Assembly: GCA_000727475.1 (NCBI GenBank)
Contig: KL647290.1
Span: 2,903,534 to 2,967,533, forward strand
Direction: 5' to 3'
DNA length: 64,000 bases
Origin: Sarcocystis neurona
Lineage: Eukaryota > Apicomplexa > Conoidasida > Eucoccidiorida > Sarcocystidae
In this document: positions 11,901-21,482 of the stretch, piece after piece
How the letters are laid out: the number at the start of each line of letters is the position of its first letter
Numbering within the stretch: the stretch's first letter is position 1
Made by a program: the position numbers and the translations under genes
Notes under the pieces: model-generated
Database searches by the model: none
The model's input: the letters and a program-made list of their open reading frames with translations, nothing else
What the model was told of the DNA's origin: nothing

Positions 11901-14685
11901 TACTTCGTGGGGGAGCGCCTTTGCCTGCTACTACGGCAGCAGCTGCAGGGCCTCCTACGGCGGACTTCCGCCTGACCTCTAGTGTAACATCCACTTCTTT
12001 CATTGAAGTGCAATCTTCCCTCTTGGACTCACCCGGCACAACAGAAAGAGCGGGACAGCAGAGTGGGCGTGTAGCTGCTGTTGCCAGCACAACGATCAAC
12101 AGCCAGCGAGGAAACAAAACACCCCGGCAAAGCAGGGAACGACCCAGCTTACCTCATGTCTCTGCTCTCCAAGTTGAGAAGTCACTGCGCCATGCTGTGG
12201 CTGCTGCCTCTTCTTCTTCTCCCTTTGCTAGGACCGCCGTTTCAGCGGTTGCCCCTCCAACGACCCCCGCTGCCCACGCCTACTATTCTACTGTCGCGTT
12301 TGCTCCTTCCCCTGCTCTCCGTGCCTTACCCCCGACTACTGATGCCTCTCCTGCTGCTGCTGTTTCTTCCGTTTTTGTCGCCGGCGGGACGTCAACGCCG
12401 GCAGCATACCTCCAGACTGCGACGAAAACGACGTTACAATCTAGGCGCTCCTCGATACCAGCTGCCTCCCCTTTAACTTGGGAAAAACGAGCTCCGGGAG
12501 AAACAGTCTCGGAATCGCAGCAAGCAGAAGCAGAGGCCGTGAACAGCGAAAGGAGGCGAAGTAGGGTTCCACCAGTACCAGGCAGTACAGAGTTCGAGTC
12601 TCAACAACCTTCTTCGGAGAGAGACGCGGAAGAAGGACTAGACAAAACAGCATTGCTGGAAGCTTTTTCGTTCTGTGCTACTGGGGGGCACCCTCCTGCG
12701 AAGTCGCGTGCTGGTGTGGGGCGGCTATATCCTTCTCTGTCTCATCTTCTTCGTCCAGCGGAACACGCTGCTGCTGAGGAAACGGAGCAGCAGCAAGTTA
12801 ATGTTACAGCAAATTCTGCTACTGCGGGGCTTCCTCCTGCGACGCCGCGTGCTGGTGTGAGCCGGATATATCCTTCTCTGTCGCATCCTCTTCGTCCAGA
12901 GGAACAAGCTGCTGCTGCGGAAGCGGAGCAGCAGCAAGTCAGCGCGGCAGCGATTTCTGCTAACGCGGGGCTCCCGTCTGCGACGCCGCGTGCTGGTGTG
13001 AGCCGGATATATCCTTCTCTGTCGCATCTTCTTCGTCCAGAGGAACACGCTACTGCTGAGGAAATGAAGCAGCGGCAGGCTGCTGGAGCTCCTGCTGCCG
13101 GACACGAGCAAGAGACACCCGCTCCACGGAAGCACGTACGAACAGAATTCAAGTGGTCTTGGCAGAACGCAGCCCCTGAAGAGAAAGCCGCGGTGCAGCA
13201 GGAACAGCGGGAGGGTGGAATTCTACAGGAGACTTCCGCCATGGAGGAGCCACTGCAGCCGGAACCTACCGCTGCGGGGCATCCTTTCCAGAGGCCGCTG
13301 CCTGCTTCACCAGGATTGCTCGTTACTCCTGCTGCCCCAGTGAGTCAGGGATTAGCGGGCAGAAACGTCATCGCACCACGAGTAGGCGGATTTGGAGGCC
13401 AGCTTCGAGCGTGGCTTCTTCCGCAAGCGCCGGCAGCACTAAGACACACACCATCAGCGGGCAAAGCATCACCAGCTCTAGAGCCACCAGTGCGCACGAG
13501 CCCGCAGGCGGCAAGACTGACAGAACAGGGGCCGCGATTGTCACAGCCGGTCGAAGGAGCGGTAGCTCCGACGGAGAGGCCGGCGTCAGAAGAAGAGGAA
13601 GAGGTGTGGCACTCTGCGGAATCAAGGGAGTCCCCGCTGCCGGCGGAAGCCCCGGAGAAGGCAGAGAGTCCCAGAGCAGCAGAGGAAGCCGCTACCCGAA
13701 AAAACGTGGTCGCATTCTCCTCTATTAGCATCGCAAGAACACCAAGGAAAAGTGGTTTCATCCCAGCTGCAACCATGCTTGCTGTTCTCTCCAATGCAGC
13801 AGAAGAACAAGCCGCAGGCATTAAGTGGTCCAGGCCGTACAGGCTAAGCCCATATGTCTTGCTGTTGGACCTCCTGATGGAGTGCCAGCCAGGTAAGGCG
13901 GCCCACGGGTTTTCATATTGAAACTGCTGTCCGGCGTAGTACTAATAAACAACCATTGGGAGAGCTCCAAAATATTGCAGGTAACAGGGAGGAAAGGCCA
14001 GGTGACCCAGGAGAGAGACAGTCTTGTGGCTACATGGTTGCGTGTGCGTGCACACCTGCAGATAGAGGAAGAAAGGCAGTCACAGGCAATCGAGCTACTA
14101 TTCATACGTGTGTACATACCGACTGTGGGTCGATCTCACACAGGTAGTTAAACGTGGAGATTCACCAATACATTTCTCCCTGGAGGTGAAATATAGATAC
14201 GTGGACTGACAAAGAACCGTCCATATGTACGCACATATTTCTACGGCCATATATATACATGCACAAGTGTACACCTTCCCGTGTAAAGGCAGTGCGCCAG
14301 TGATTTCCAGAATAAATTTGTGCGGCTGCGTTTACGGGAACACGCCCGCAGTGGAACGTCGTTGAGGTGTTGCTTTCTGCAGAGCCGTTTAGTGAAGGCG
14401 AAAAGGTGCGCATGCACCTGTGATAGAATCGCACCTTGTCGCCTCGAAATCACGAGGCACAACATATAGACATCTTAGACTCCTTAGGCGAGCAAAATAC
14501 TCCCTACTACAAAGACACCGTTGCACAGGGTAGCCCATTTCATATCGCTTCACTCCAACTATGGGTATATCAGTGTCTGGCGGCATAAGAACATGCGAGC
14601 AATATAGGTATATACATATATATATATATATATATATACATATACTGAGAACAAGAGACAGACGGATAGATGGGCAGATACACGC

Positions 14686-14717
<32 letters not shown>

Positions 14718-17700
14718 ATGCATAAAAACAGGTGGAGAGAGAGAGAGAGAAATCGATATTGATATAGAGACAGACACAGATAGAGGTATACGTCTGTGTC
14801 TGAAGGTGAAGCAGCATACTTGGAGGGAAAAACAGTCACAAGTATTTGAGTAAATATATGTAGATGCGATAGCGCGTCCCGACGTCTGTCGTGCGCACTG
14901 AAGGGATGGAGGGTATTGGTTTCCATGCGATGGCGTCGGCATGTAACTAGGCGGCTAAGTGCGGGTCTGTCTACCTTTTTCTGTTACGTAACAAGAGGCA
15001 AGCCTTCTACCTGCAGTGTGAAAAAGAAGAACTCGCCGGTCGTTCAACTGTGTGTCCAGGACCCGACACCCTGTCAGCGCACGCAGCTATTCAGTCGTCA
15101 AGTGGTGTACGGGACGAAAAACACACCTGTTCACTTGCATATACACGAACGGACGGGAAAAAACATTTTACATACAGAACTAGAACACGGCTGCACCTAG
15201 ACGTATGCCTACTTAATATATGGAGGAAAATATATACATATATATATATGTGTTTATATACATGTATACGCAGAGAGATAAAGACAACAACAAAGGGAAC
15301 AGACAGAGAGTCTTTTTACACATGCGGGTAGTGTGCCTGCGTAGCTCATGAGTATGAGAGATTTATCTAAACGCAGGTGTCCACAACGCGCGTTGTAGTG
15401 GAGAGGCTGCCTCCGGGGTGGAAGCTGCGTATTCGGCCTCTGAATGATCTGTCCAGTCACTATATGTGTGACCTGTCCTTCGTCGCATCCCTGCTTCTGC
15501 CGCGACTGCGTTGCTTCAGCTGCTACTGCTGTTCATCCTACTGCGGCTGGTCCCCACCGCTGGTCTCTCTGTTACCTGTCTTGCTTCGTACAGTTGCCAT
15601 CACCCATTGCCCCTACCTCCACAGGGCGTACTGGGCGGCACCTTGGCTGCCTCCAGCCCCTAAAGGACGGCCCTGGGTTATGCTGCTGTAGTCTGCTGCG
15701 GCTGCAGAGATCTTGTCCTGCATCGGTTCCCTCCTGTCATTGCGCATTTTTCTACTGAAAATCCCTGTTGTACCTGACATTGGTGGCGATTTATTCGGTT
15801 GATGGGGCGTCCCGTCGTTTCTTGCCATGCACGGGTCATATTGCTGCTGCAGGAATCAAGGCGAGGATACGCTCACCTTTCGGAAAACTGGTGAGGACTT
15901 TGCGTGAGGTGCGGTTTCTCCCCGCATATCTGATGAATCTTGTATCGGGGAAAGACACGCTACCCACGTACGTTTAGACGCGTGCGCACGCGGATTGCTC
16001 GTCCTCTGGGCAGCCTTTTGCACATTCCAGGAGGCTGTCCAGACTTTCGCCAGCTCCTCGCAACATCTAGACACCGCAGTAAACTGCGTGTACAGTTTCG
16101 AAACTTCTCCGTTATACACGTGTATATATATAGATACGCGTTTACAGGGGGATAAGCCGCGACACTGGCCTTTGCTCGGTCATAAACAAGCATATCACGG
16201 AGCCTTAGTTGGTACGAAGTAACTTGCGGCGTACGTCTTGTTTGACGAAGACCGCCTTCACCCTGTACATGGAGAAGAAGACCTAAACACAGGGCACCAA
16301 TGCATAGGCGCAGACTACTCCGCACAAGTCTTTGTGCTTCGCGCGGGCTGTACAAGCCAGAAGCAGACTACCTTCTAAACAAGAAACGGATTCAACTTTG
16401 CATGCGGCCAACACCTCCCTCGTGTCAGTCGTGGGCCCTCTTAACTGCCGAGTGCGTCTTGTGGACCCGCAGACTGCACGGCTAGTTTTTGTCTGACGTG
16501 TAAATATTACGGCTTAACTGCTGCCCGTATTACCAGTGTTACGTACTTGTCCACCATAGTAAACGGCTGGACGTGTTTCGACTGAGTTATTGTAAGAGCG
16601 CGTTGTAACGAACTTATCAGCAGAGTTCTGCTTGTCTAGGCTCTGTGTACACGAATGAATACGCAGAGCGTGTTGCCTAGAGGCAGCAGGGCGCAGGCTT
16701 GATGCCTGCATAACCCCTAAGGCAGGCTCCGCAGCGTGATGAAGCTCGAACCATACTGGGCAGCAGCCCGAAGGCCGCGGCGCATGTTTCCATTCGCTTG
16801 AAGAATCAAAGAAGGCCGCACTTCATTGCATTGGGGGGTCTGCTCTGAATAATTGCGTAGGTCAGGAGTCACACGGTGCGGTCGCAGAGAGAGACAACGT
16901 ACGCCCGCATCTCGCGCATACTCAGAGGAAGAAGCTGAATAAATGAGCAGTGCGTTTTGGCGGTTCTCCCTCAAATGCTTCGTGAATCCGAAGAAGCAGA
17001 AGCTGCAGGCTGGCAGCATTGAGTTGCTGTGATTCGATTAAAACGTTTTCGACAGTCGGTCCCCACAAGACACACCATCTACTATGGAAGTCGTCAGTGC
17101 GGCATTGATTGTGTACGATACCCCTTTTCTTAGAGACAGATTAGCAGTGAGAATTTCAGCCGCCACACACGCATATTGTGAAGAGGAGACGCTGAAGCAT
17201 AAACCGCATATTTACATGTACGTCTCTGCACGTGTTGCCACAGGCATAAGAACCAGCAGTTAGAAGACTTCGTAATCACGCGGTATGTGCAGGTCACTTG
17301 AGACGGCAATCATTTCCCACACCGTGGCATGGAAGGAGACGGGTTGCAGATATAGACTTGAAAGCAGCGAGTTATGGAAGGCAGTAGTTGTTAATGTGTG
17401 AACCTCTCACTGGATGAATGGACCATCAATTCTGTAGCGGTTGTCAGCGAAGGCCACTAATCAAACATGCATATATATATAGAGAGAGAGAGAGAAAGAG
17501 AGAGAAATAGATAGAGATAGATTCTGATACAAATATAGATATAGATAAATACGTGATAGTTGACGCGAGCACAGGGGTGTGTTAACGTATCACTGTGTAC
17601 AGCGGTATACACCTGAGCACAGAAATAATTTTATGCGTGTGTGATGCAGCGCCTGACGAACTATCCTGACCTCTGCCAGCCTACAGTGGAATACGTAGAC

Positions 17701-18823
17701 ACCTTTGTACCACAATAAAAACTGCAATATAGGATGGCACTACGGACACGCGTTAGATGCTTGTGCTTTAGCCTCGTGTAAATTTCTCCGTAGCAACGTT
17801 GTGAACAACCATAAAACAGCTGCTGTCAGTTTCCTGTCAAGTACAACCTACAATTAAAGTACCCTCTACGAAGAGAAACAGGAAGGATTTCCTCACACCA
17901 ATCACGCCCTGTAGAGTTTTTGGCGGGAAACTGAGGAGACGTCAGAGAAGGTCGAGATACTGAAAAACAGCGGGAGGTACACCGCGGGTTGAATTTGTGC
18001 GTGCATGCTGTACACGCGGGCCCACGTGTGTAAATATGTGTACGTGGATATATATAAATACATATATGTATATATATAACATATATGCGCAGACGCATGT
18101 CTGTCTCCCTGCGTGTGTGTAGATAGACAGGAGACACGATGGGACTGGTGAAAAAACGTAATAATTATTGCGACTCGCTGTTCAAAAATGATGTCCCAAC
18201 GTTGGACCCTTCTGTGCACGATCATGAAACCTTTCAATGGAACGCAAGTTCACCTGAATTGCCAGTTGGAATTATCACTCTACGTGTGTTCAAATTTTAC
18301 AGTCTCAGACGTCCAGCCCTCCTGTCTGCGATTGCCTCCACATTGAGAACTGTATTCAATGCAGTGCAGATATACATATAAATATATATATATATATGTA
18401 TATACATACATATTTGTGTGTATACATAGGTATATGTGTGTATGCGTCAGTATTTATATATATATATATATAGATGTATGTGTATATACGTACACGTAGC
18501 ACACACACCCCGATATTTGTGTGTATACATAGGTATTTGTATGTATACACAAGTATACACACCGGTGCAGCGTGGTGTCTGGCGCCCCTCAACCTGCATC
18601 ACGCAAACCTGAACTGTCTGGCGAAACTGGCCGAGTGCACCTTTACACAGCCACACGAACGACCTACAACTCAATCTGCGAAAGCCTGCCTGCAGTTGGA
18701 CCGACGAGATGAGCATAGACGTATACGAAAAACTCATGAGGAATGTTCTGGGCCGGCAGCTTCGATGGACATGTAAATCTATAAGCGCTGGCACCCATCA
18801 CGTACATGTTGGCCCATGTAAAG

Positions 18824-18865
<42 letters not shown>

Positions 18866-21482
18866 CTATGTGTACATCAGCCACATACATAAATATGAAT
18901 ATCAGGCTATTCGTCTGTGAGAAGAAGCTGTACAGGATATTCGTATTTGCACGCACGGCCACTTACGTACGTGCAAGCACAAATATGTACATATATGTAC
19001 GTACACATGTATATATACTTCTGCGGAAAAATACGAGAATAATGGTTTCACACGTACACAGAAGGCTAGAGATAATTGTTGCGTGTCACATGTGTACACA
19101 CGTGTGTACATATATATATATACATATATATATATATTGTTCTGTGAAAAGATACGAGAAGAATGACTTTACATCTGCACAGAAGGCTGCAGAGAGATAG
19201 TTCTCGCGTGTCACTGCCTGTGCAGGCGAGCGGCAGCGCCTGCGGGGGCATACACTTTTGAGTGCGTGTTCAGAAGTGAATGCAACAGCGTCAGCATATG
19301 TCTAGTAGAAAACCCCTTTCCACGCGCATAAACATTTATTCACTGAAGGCCACCGCCTAGTCACACGCCTAGTCACTGGTTGGAAATACGCCTACACGAA
19401 CTACGGGGACAGAAATATGACACAGAAACGAAGAGAGACGGATCTCCAGACGTACAATTGTAACGTTTCAACAAGGAAGAAGACAGGGTACAAACGGGAA
19501 GATAAGCCTACGAGGGGGGAAAGCAACAATGGATATGAGTGAAAAGTGTTCGCGCAGGAGCCCGATTCCGTGCGACTTAGGAAAACAAAGTAAGCTATTC
19601 AAGTGTTGCCACAGGCGTCTCACCGACGACTATACGGTGAACGAGTTTACGAAGACATACATGTGCATTTCTTCTGCATATCTTGAGAGCACGTGCATGC
19701 ATTTGCGGACCGCTGCAATCATCTACAATTCTACGCACTGATTCGCTGTATATAAATGTGCAACTACGCACGTGGGTTCCAAGCTGTAAACCGACGTACT
19801 TATTTTTGTCTCGTCTTGAACGCAGGCACAACGTTGTTCTCGAATATGCGTACCAGTGAAGGATAGACATACAGGTGAGTACACCTTCGATAATTACCCT
19901 CATCTTGACTATCTGTGTGCGCGTCACCAGCAAAGCGCAGGTACACTTGCGTAGCTTCGGATTGAACAAATACTGTGGTGTTCGACAAATACATCTGGAA
20001 ACCGTAGCTACACGTGCTTCCACAACACACTCCCGCGTGCATCACGCAGCAGCACATCTATATATATCCCTCCGAATACTCCTCTGCGCGGGCGCACACG
20101 TTTGCCATGTGGATGCAAGAGGCCTGTATGGGGAAGCAGCTGGGACGTACGCGCAGGCGCAGGGCTTACTACGAAACTTGAGGTTTTTATCCTGCTGCAG
20201 CGACTGGTTAAGCTTCTCTCCCCATATCAAGGATTACCGCTCGTTGCATTTAGTGCTCGCGTCTGCATTGCGGAAATGCTGCTTTCGCTCCTGGCTGAGT
20301 GCAGGTAAGCTCTTTCCATCTCAGAAGTTTAATTAGGCGCAGGCGCAATACGTTCCCTCTCTCTGTCTCTTTCACTCTCTCTCTCTATAAATATATATAT
20401 ATATATATGTGTAGATTGATAGAAATAAGCATCTGCGTTTACGCTCGTCACATGGTGGCAAACGCTTGTTTATGCCATGTCAGTCCTCACGTGCGCAGCT
20501 TCTCGTCTTCTAACGTGACACCGTTGAGCACGGATCACGGTGTGAGGGAACGCGTGCACTTTCTAGTCTGTAAGCAGGCGGCTGCTGTCCTGCTTTACCC
20601 CGTGTGGCTGCTTGCGCGCAGTCCTGGATGCAGTCTTCAGCCGGTATGTTTCGAGATGGTGTCATTCACACAGGCATGAGCACTGGATTCACCAACAAGC
20701 ACGCATCGAGGGCAACTCTCCCTCTTATGCGCAAAGCACTTTGCCTTGTCACACAACGCTCTATTCGCATACAACAAAAGTATAAATCACAGCATACGGG
20801 AGCGTCGCGAGTGCGCACAGCAAAACAGGAAAAATTAAAAATGAGCCACGCTACACAAAAAAACAATATCTTTGTACAAATATGTATTCGCTGTCGCACT
20901 CTCGCCGGCGATCACCCGTCGCGTAGGCCGCGTAGCCACGACCACCGCGTGTGGTGTTGACCAGCTGTCTAGTCTGCCTACCGCTGTGACACACGTGTGA
21001 ACACACCGTTACTCCTTCGTCTGAACAGATGCTCAGAAGGGAAACCGGACAAGCACTTCCTCTCCCTCTATTTCCTCTCCCCCCCGCTGCAGGAACTCGA
21101 AAACTGGGTATCGCAAAACTGTCCCATGCAGGCACATATCGAATTCCGTATCACCTCTACGTTCTGCGTGCATCGCAACGGGAACTTCACACACGCACAG
21201 GGCTTGAAGCAGTGTGGCCCACCAAATCAAGCACGCAACACGCAGAACGTGCCTGTGCTCCACTCGCACAACTGCACGGTCTCACGCTTCCTCTCTTCTT
21301 CAGCGCCTGCCGGAAGCGCAAGCAAAGAGTTCTTCGTTTCTGCGGCTTTCTGTCTACGCAAAAAGGTGTCTTTTTCCAAGCTCACTTTTGTACACGCAAC
21401 AAATCTGCCCTCATGTGTTCATGCTACTGTATCATTTTCCGGGCCGTTTTCTCCTTCAGCTCCGGGTGCATGCAACAGATGA
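2751..21482 (+). CDS. Large multi-exon gene, hypothetical coccidian protein
   Basis: Unrecognised protein. Exons read from splice signals: 2751-2995, 4474-4528, a possible 4822-4988, 5442-6710, 8864-10732, 11376-13892, 15853-15890, 16031-16078, 20201-20304, 20622-20643 and 21093-21482 with a TGA stop. From 5442 onward every junction agrees in phase (1,1,1,0,0,2,0), which is the main evidence that they form one gene. The protein would exceed 2,000 residues. It alternates conserved-looking alpha-helical blocks with Ala/Pro/Gln/Ser-rich linkers and carries a three-unit 47-residue repeat. No signal peptide, catalytic motif or known domain was seen. The 5' end is missing, because the first exon starts in mid-codon. 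The protein could be a scaffold or cytoskeletal component, but nothing in the sequence shows that. The region could also hold two genes. Confidence 0.6.
4474..4528 (+). CDS. Small exon of the large plus-strand gene
   Basis: The acceptor is CACGCTGCAG and the donor CACGAG/GTGTAC. It begins with two bases that complete the codon left by the 2995 donor, giving VRFIRGQIDPKRTSTWLTR. The phase match with the preceding exon is the main support. The outgoing phase (two bases) does not fit the next large exon directly, so an intermediate exon is expected. Confidence 0.45.
4822..4988 (+). CDS. Possible linking exon of the large plus-strand gene
   Basis: An acceptor-like GGAACGCAG is followed by an open frame whose incoming phase fits the 4528 donor. 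A weak donor in TCTG/GTGCTT would leave one base, fitting the exon at 5442. The peptide is Ser/Arg-rich with a hydrophobic block (RYDVIFLVSLENL). The donor is poor, so this is offered only because it reconciles the phases. Confidence 0.25.
5442..6710 (+). CDS. Large exon of the plus-strand gene
   Basis: The acceptor is GCTGCGGTGCAG and the donor GTTCCAG/GTAATG. The encoded 423 residues start with a helical block (MLRCIDSWLTTLATNDK, LVYEVAGYLMFLHAF). This is followed by a charged helix-rich segment with EDDERSSIVWSVSFAKPARE, then an Ala/Ser/Thr/Pro-rich linker, and a closing segment with LLQLPLFSGLALLGASSVEA. It leaves one base (G), which joins in frame to the exon at 8864. Confidence 0.75.
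7826..8170 (+). CDS. Open block between acceptor- and donor-like sites; membership unclear
   Basis: This 115-codon block follows CTCTCGCAG and ends at GAAAAG/GTGCGG. It encodes YTLAEKAILLAFSSKAKKR near its start. Both its borders are phase 0, but the flanking large exons (6710 and 8864) join each other in phase 1. It therefore cannot be a simple internal exon between them. It may be an alternative exon, a chance open frame, or need another small exon on each side. Confidence 0.25.
8864..10732 (+). CDS. Large exon of the plus-strand gene
   Basis: The acceptor is GCTGTTCCGCAG and the donor GCAG/GTGAGC. Two bases complete the codon left at 6710. The 5' part (EYLDVALPVNLQPWMALLHT) looks globular. 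A long Ala/Pro/Gln/Glu-rich linker follows to about 10,030, with GCT runs giving poly-Ala. The last 230 residues look like a folded helical domain (GAKEIVSLFFDLFHSLYAL, SVMRQLHAAVKRYRKAAEK, ADVVTRLPSADVRRIVDAID). It ends with one base, in phase with 11376. Confidence 0.75.
11376..13892 (+). CDS. Largest exon of the plus-strand gene, with tandem protein repeats
   Basis: The acceptor is GTGACTATTTCAG and the donor GCCAG/GTAAGG. It begins with a globular, Trp- and Arg-rich segment (ALEVLWKKVQSSWWTAAG, MRWVWVNQAFGEANVFKL). A long Ser/Thr/Ala/Pro-rich region follows, then three 47-residue tandem repeats, then an Ala/Glu-rich tail ending in a hydrophobic segment (SPYVLLLDLLMECQP). It leaves one base, in phase with 15853. 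Confidence 0.75.
12677..13085 (+). repeat. Three tandem 141-bp units encoding 47-residue repeats
   Basis: Units begin at 12677, 12818 and 12959 with constant 141-base spacing, so the frame is kept. The shared core reads RAGVSRIYPSLSHLLRPEE with small changes, preceded by a G-x-PPA-[KT]-[SP] stretch and followed by Ala/Glu/Gln-rich spacer. The last copy decays after about 40 residues. The exact period and the conserved core indicate expansion by unequal exchange under protein-level constraint. Confidence 0.9.
13893..15852 (+). other. Intron region with uncertain open blocks
   Basis: Intron of the large plus-strand gene by phase logic. It contains (TA)n arrays at 14610-14640 and 14698-14719. 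Two open stretches look partly coding. One lies at 13981-14110 after TATTGCAG (helical, Glu/Gln-rich). The other begins at 15377 after AAACGCAG (VERLPPGWKLRIRPLN...). Neither matches the phase of the neighbouring exons, so both were left out of the gene model. Confidence 0.4.
15853..15890 (+). CDS. Micro-exon of the plus-strand gene
   Basis: The acceptor is ATTGCTGCTGCAG and the donor AACTG/GTGAGG. Thirty-eight bases complete the codon left at 13892 and give GIKARIRSPFGKL, ending in phase 0. Reading through to 15967 is also open and would end at a GTACGT donor, but in a phase that fits no later exon. Confidence 0.5.
16031..16078 (+). CDS. Micro-exon of the plus-strand gene
   Basis: The acceptor is TTGCACATTCCAG and the donor ACCGCA/GTAAAC. 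Sixteen whole codons encode EAVQTFASSSQHLDTA, a helical segment. Both borders are phase 0, so it can be included between the exons at 15853 and 20201 without breaking frame. Confidence 0.45.
18830..18861. repeat. (TA)n microsatellite
   Basis: A near-perfect run of alternating A and T, 32 bases, within the long intron of the plus-strand gene. Confidence 0.9.
19016..19214 (+). repeat. Two-copy imperfect tandem duplication, about 121 bp
   Basis: Copy 1 starts near 19016 and copy 2 near 19137. Matching landmarks are CTGCGG versus CTGTG followed by AAAA and ATACGAG (offset 121), AGAAGGCT (19060 and 19181), and GCGTGTCAC (19081 and 19206). A TA/TG array separates the copies. Confidence 0.7.
20201..20304 (+). 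CDS. Exon of the plus-strand gene
   Basis: The acceptor is TTATCCTGCTGCAG and the donor GTGCAG/GTAAGC, both strong. It encodes a hydrophobic helical segment (RLVKLLSPYQGLPLVAF, then CIAEMLLSLLAEC). The incoming phase is 0 and it leaves two bases. Confidence 0.65.
20622..20643 (+). CDS. Micro-exon of the plus-strand gene
   Basis: Twenty-two bases between GGCTGCTTGCGCGCAG and CAGCCG/GTATGT. One base completes the codon left at 20304 and seven codons follow (PGCSLQP). The exon is tiny, but it reconciles the phases of its neighbours exactly. Confidence 0.4.
21093..21482 (+). CDS. Probable terminal exon of the plus-strand gene
   Basis: The acceptor is a long pyrimidine run ending CCCCCGCTGCAG. 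It is read in phase 0 and encodes ELENWVSQNCPMQAHIEF and then a Ser/Cys/Asn-rich tail to a TGA stop at 21480-21482. The first 35 residues look globular. The tail is less convincing and could instead be intron after an unrecognised donor. Confidence 0.5.
   Translation, partial: ELENWVSQNCPMQAHIEFRITSTFCVHRNGNFTHAQGLKQCGPPNQARNTQNVPVLHSHNCTVSRFLSSSAPAGSASKEFFVSAAFCLRKKVSFSKLTFVHATNLPSCVHATVSFSGPFSPSAPGACNR

Larger units (their letters stand above)
16079..20200. other. Long intron-like region without a supported exon
   Basis: About 4.1 kb. The part from 16.1 to 17.4 kb is non-repetitive with no exon whose splice phases fit. From 17.46 kb the sequence carries GA-rich and (TA)n arrays, including 18830-18861. 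A minus-strand frame at 19800-20057 has protein-like composition, but nothing around it supports a gene. Confidence 0.45.
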
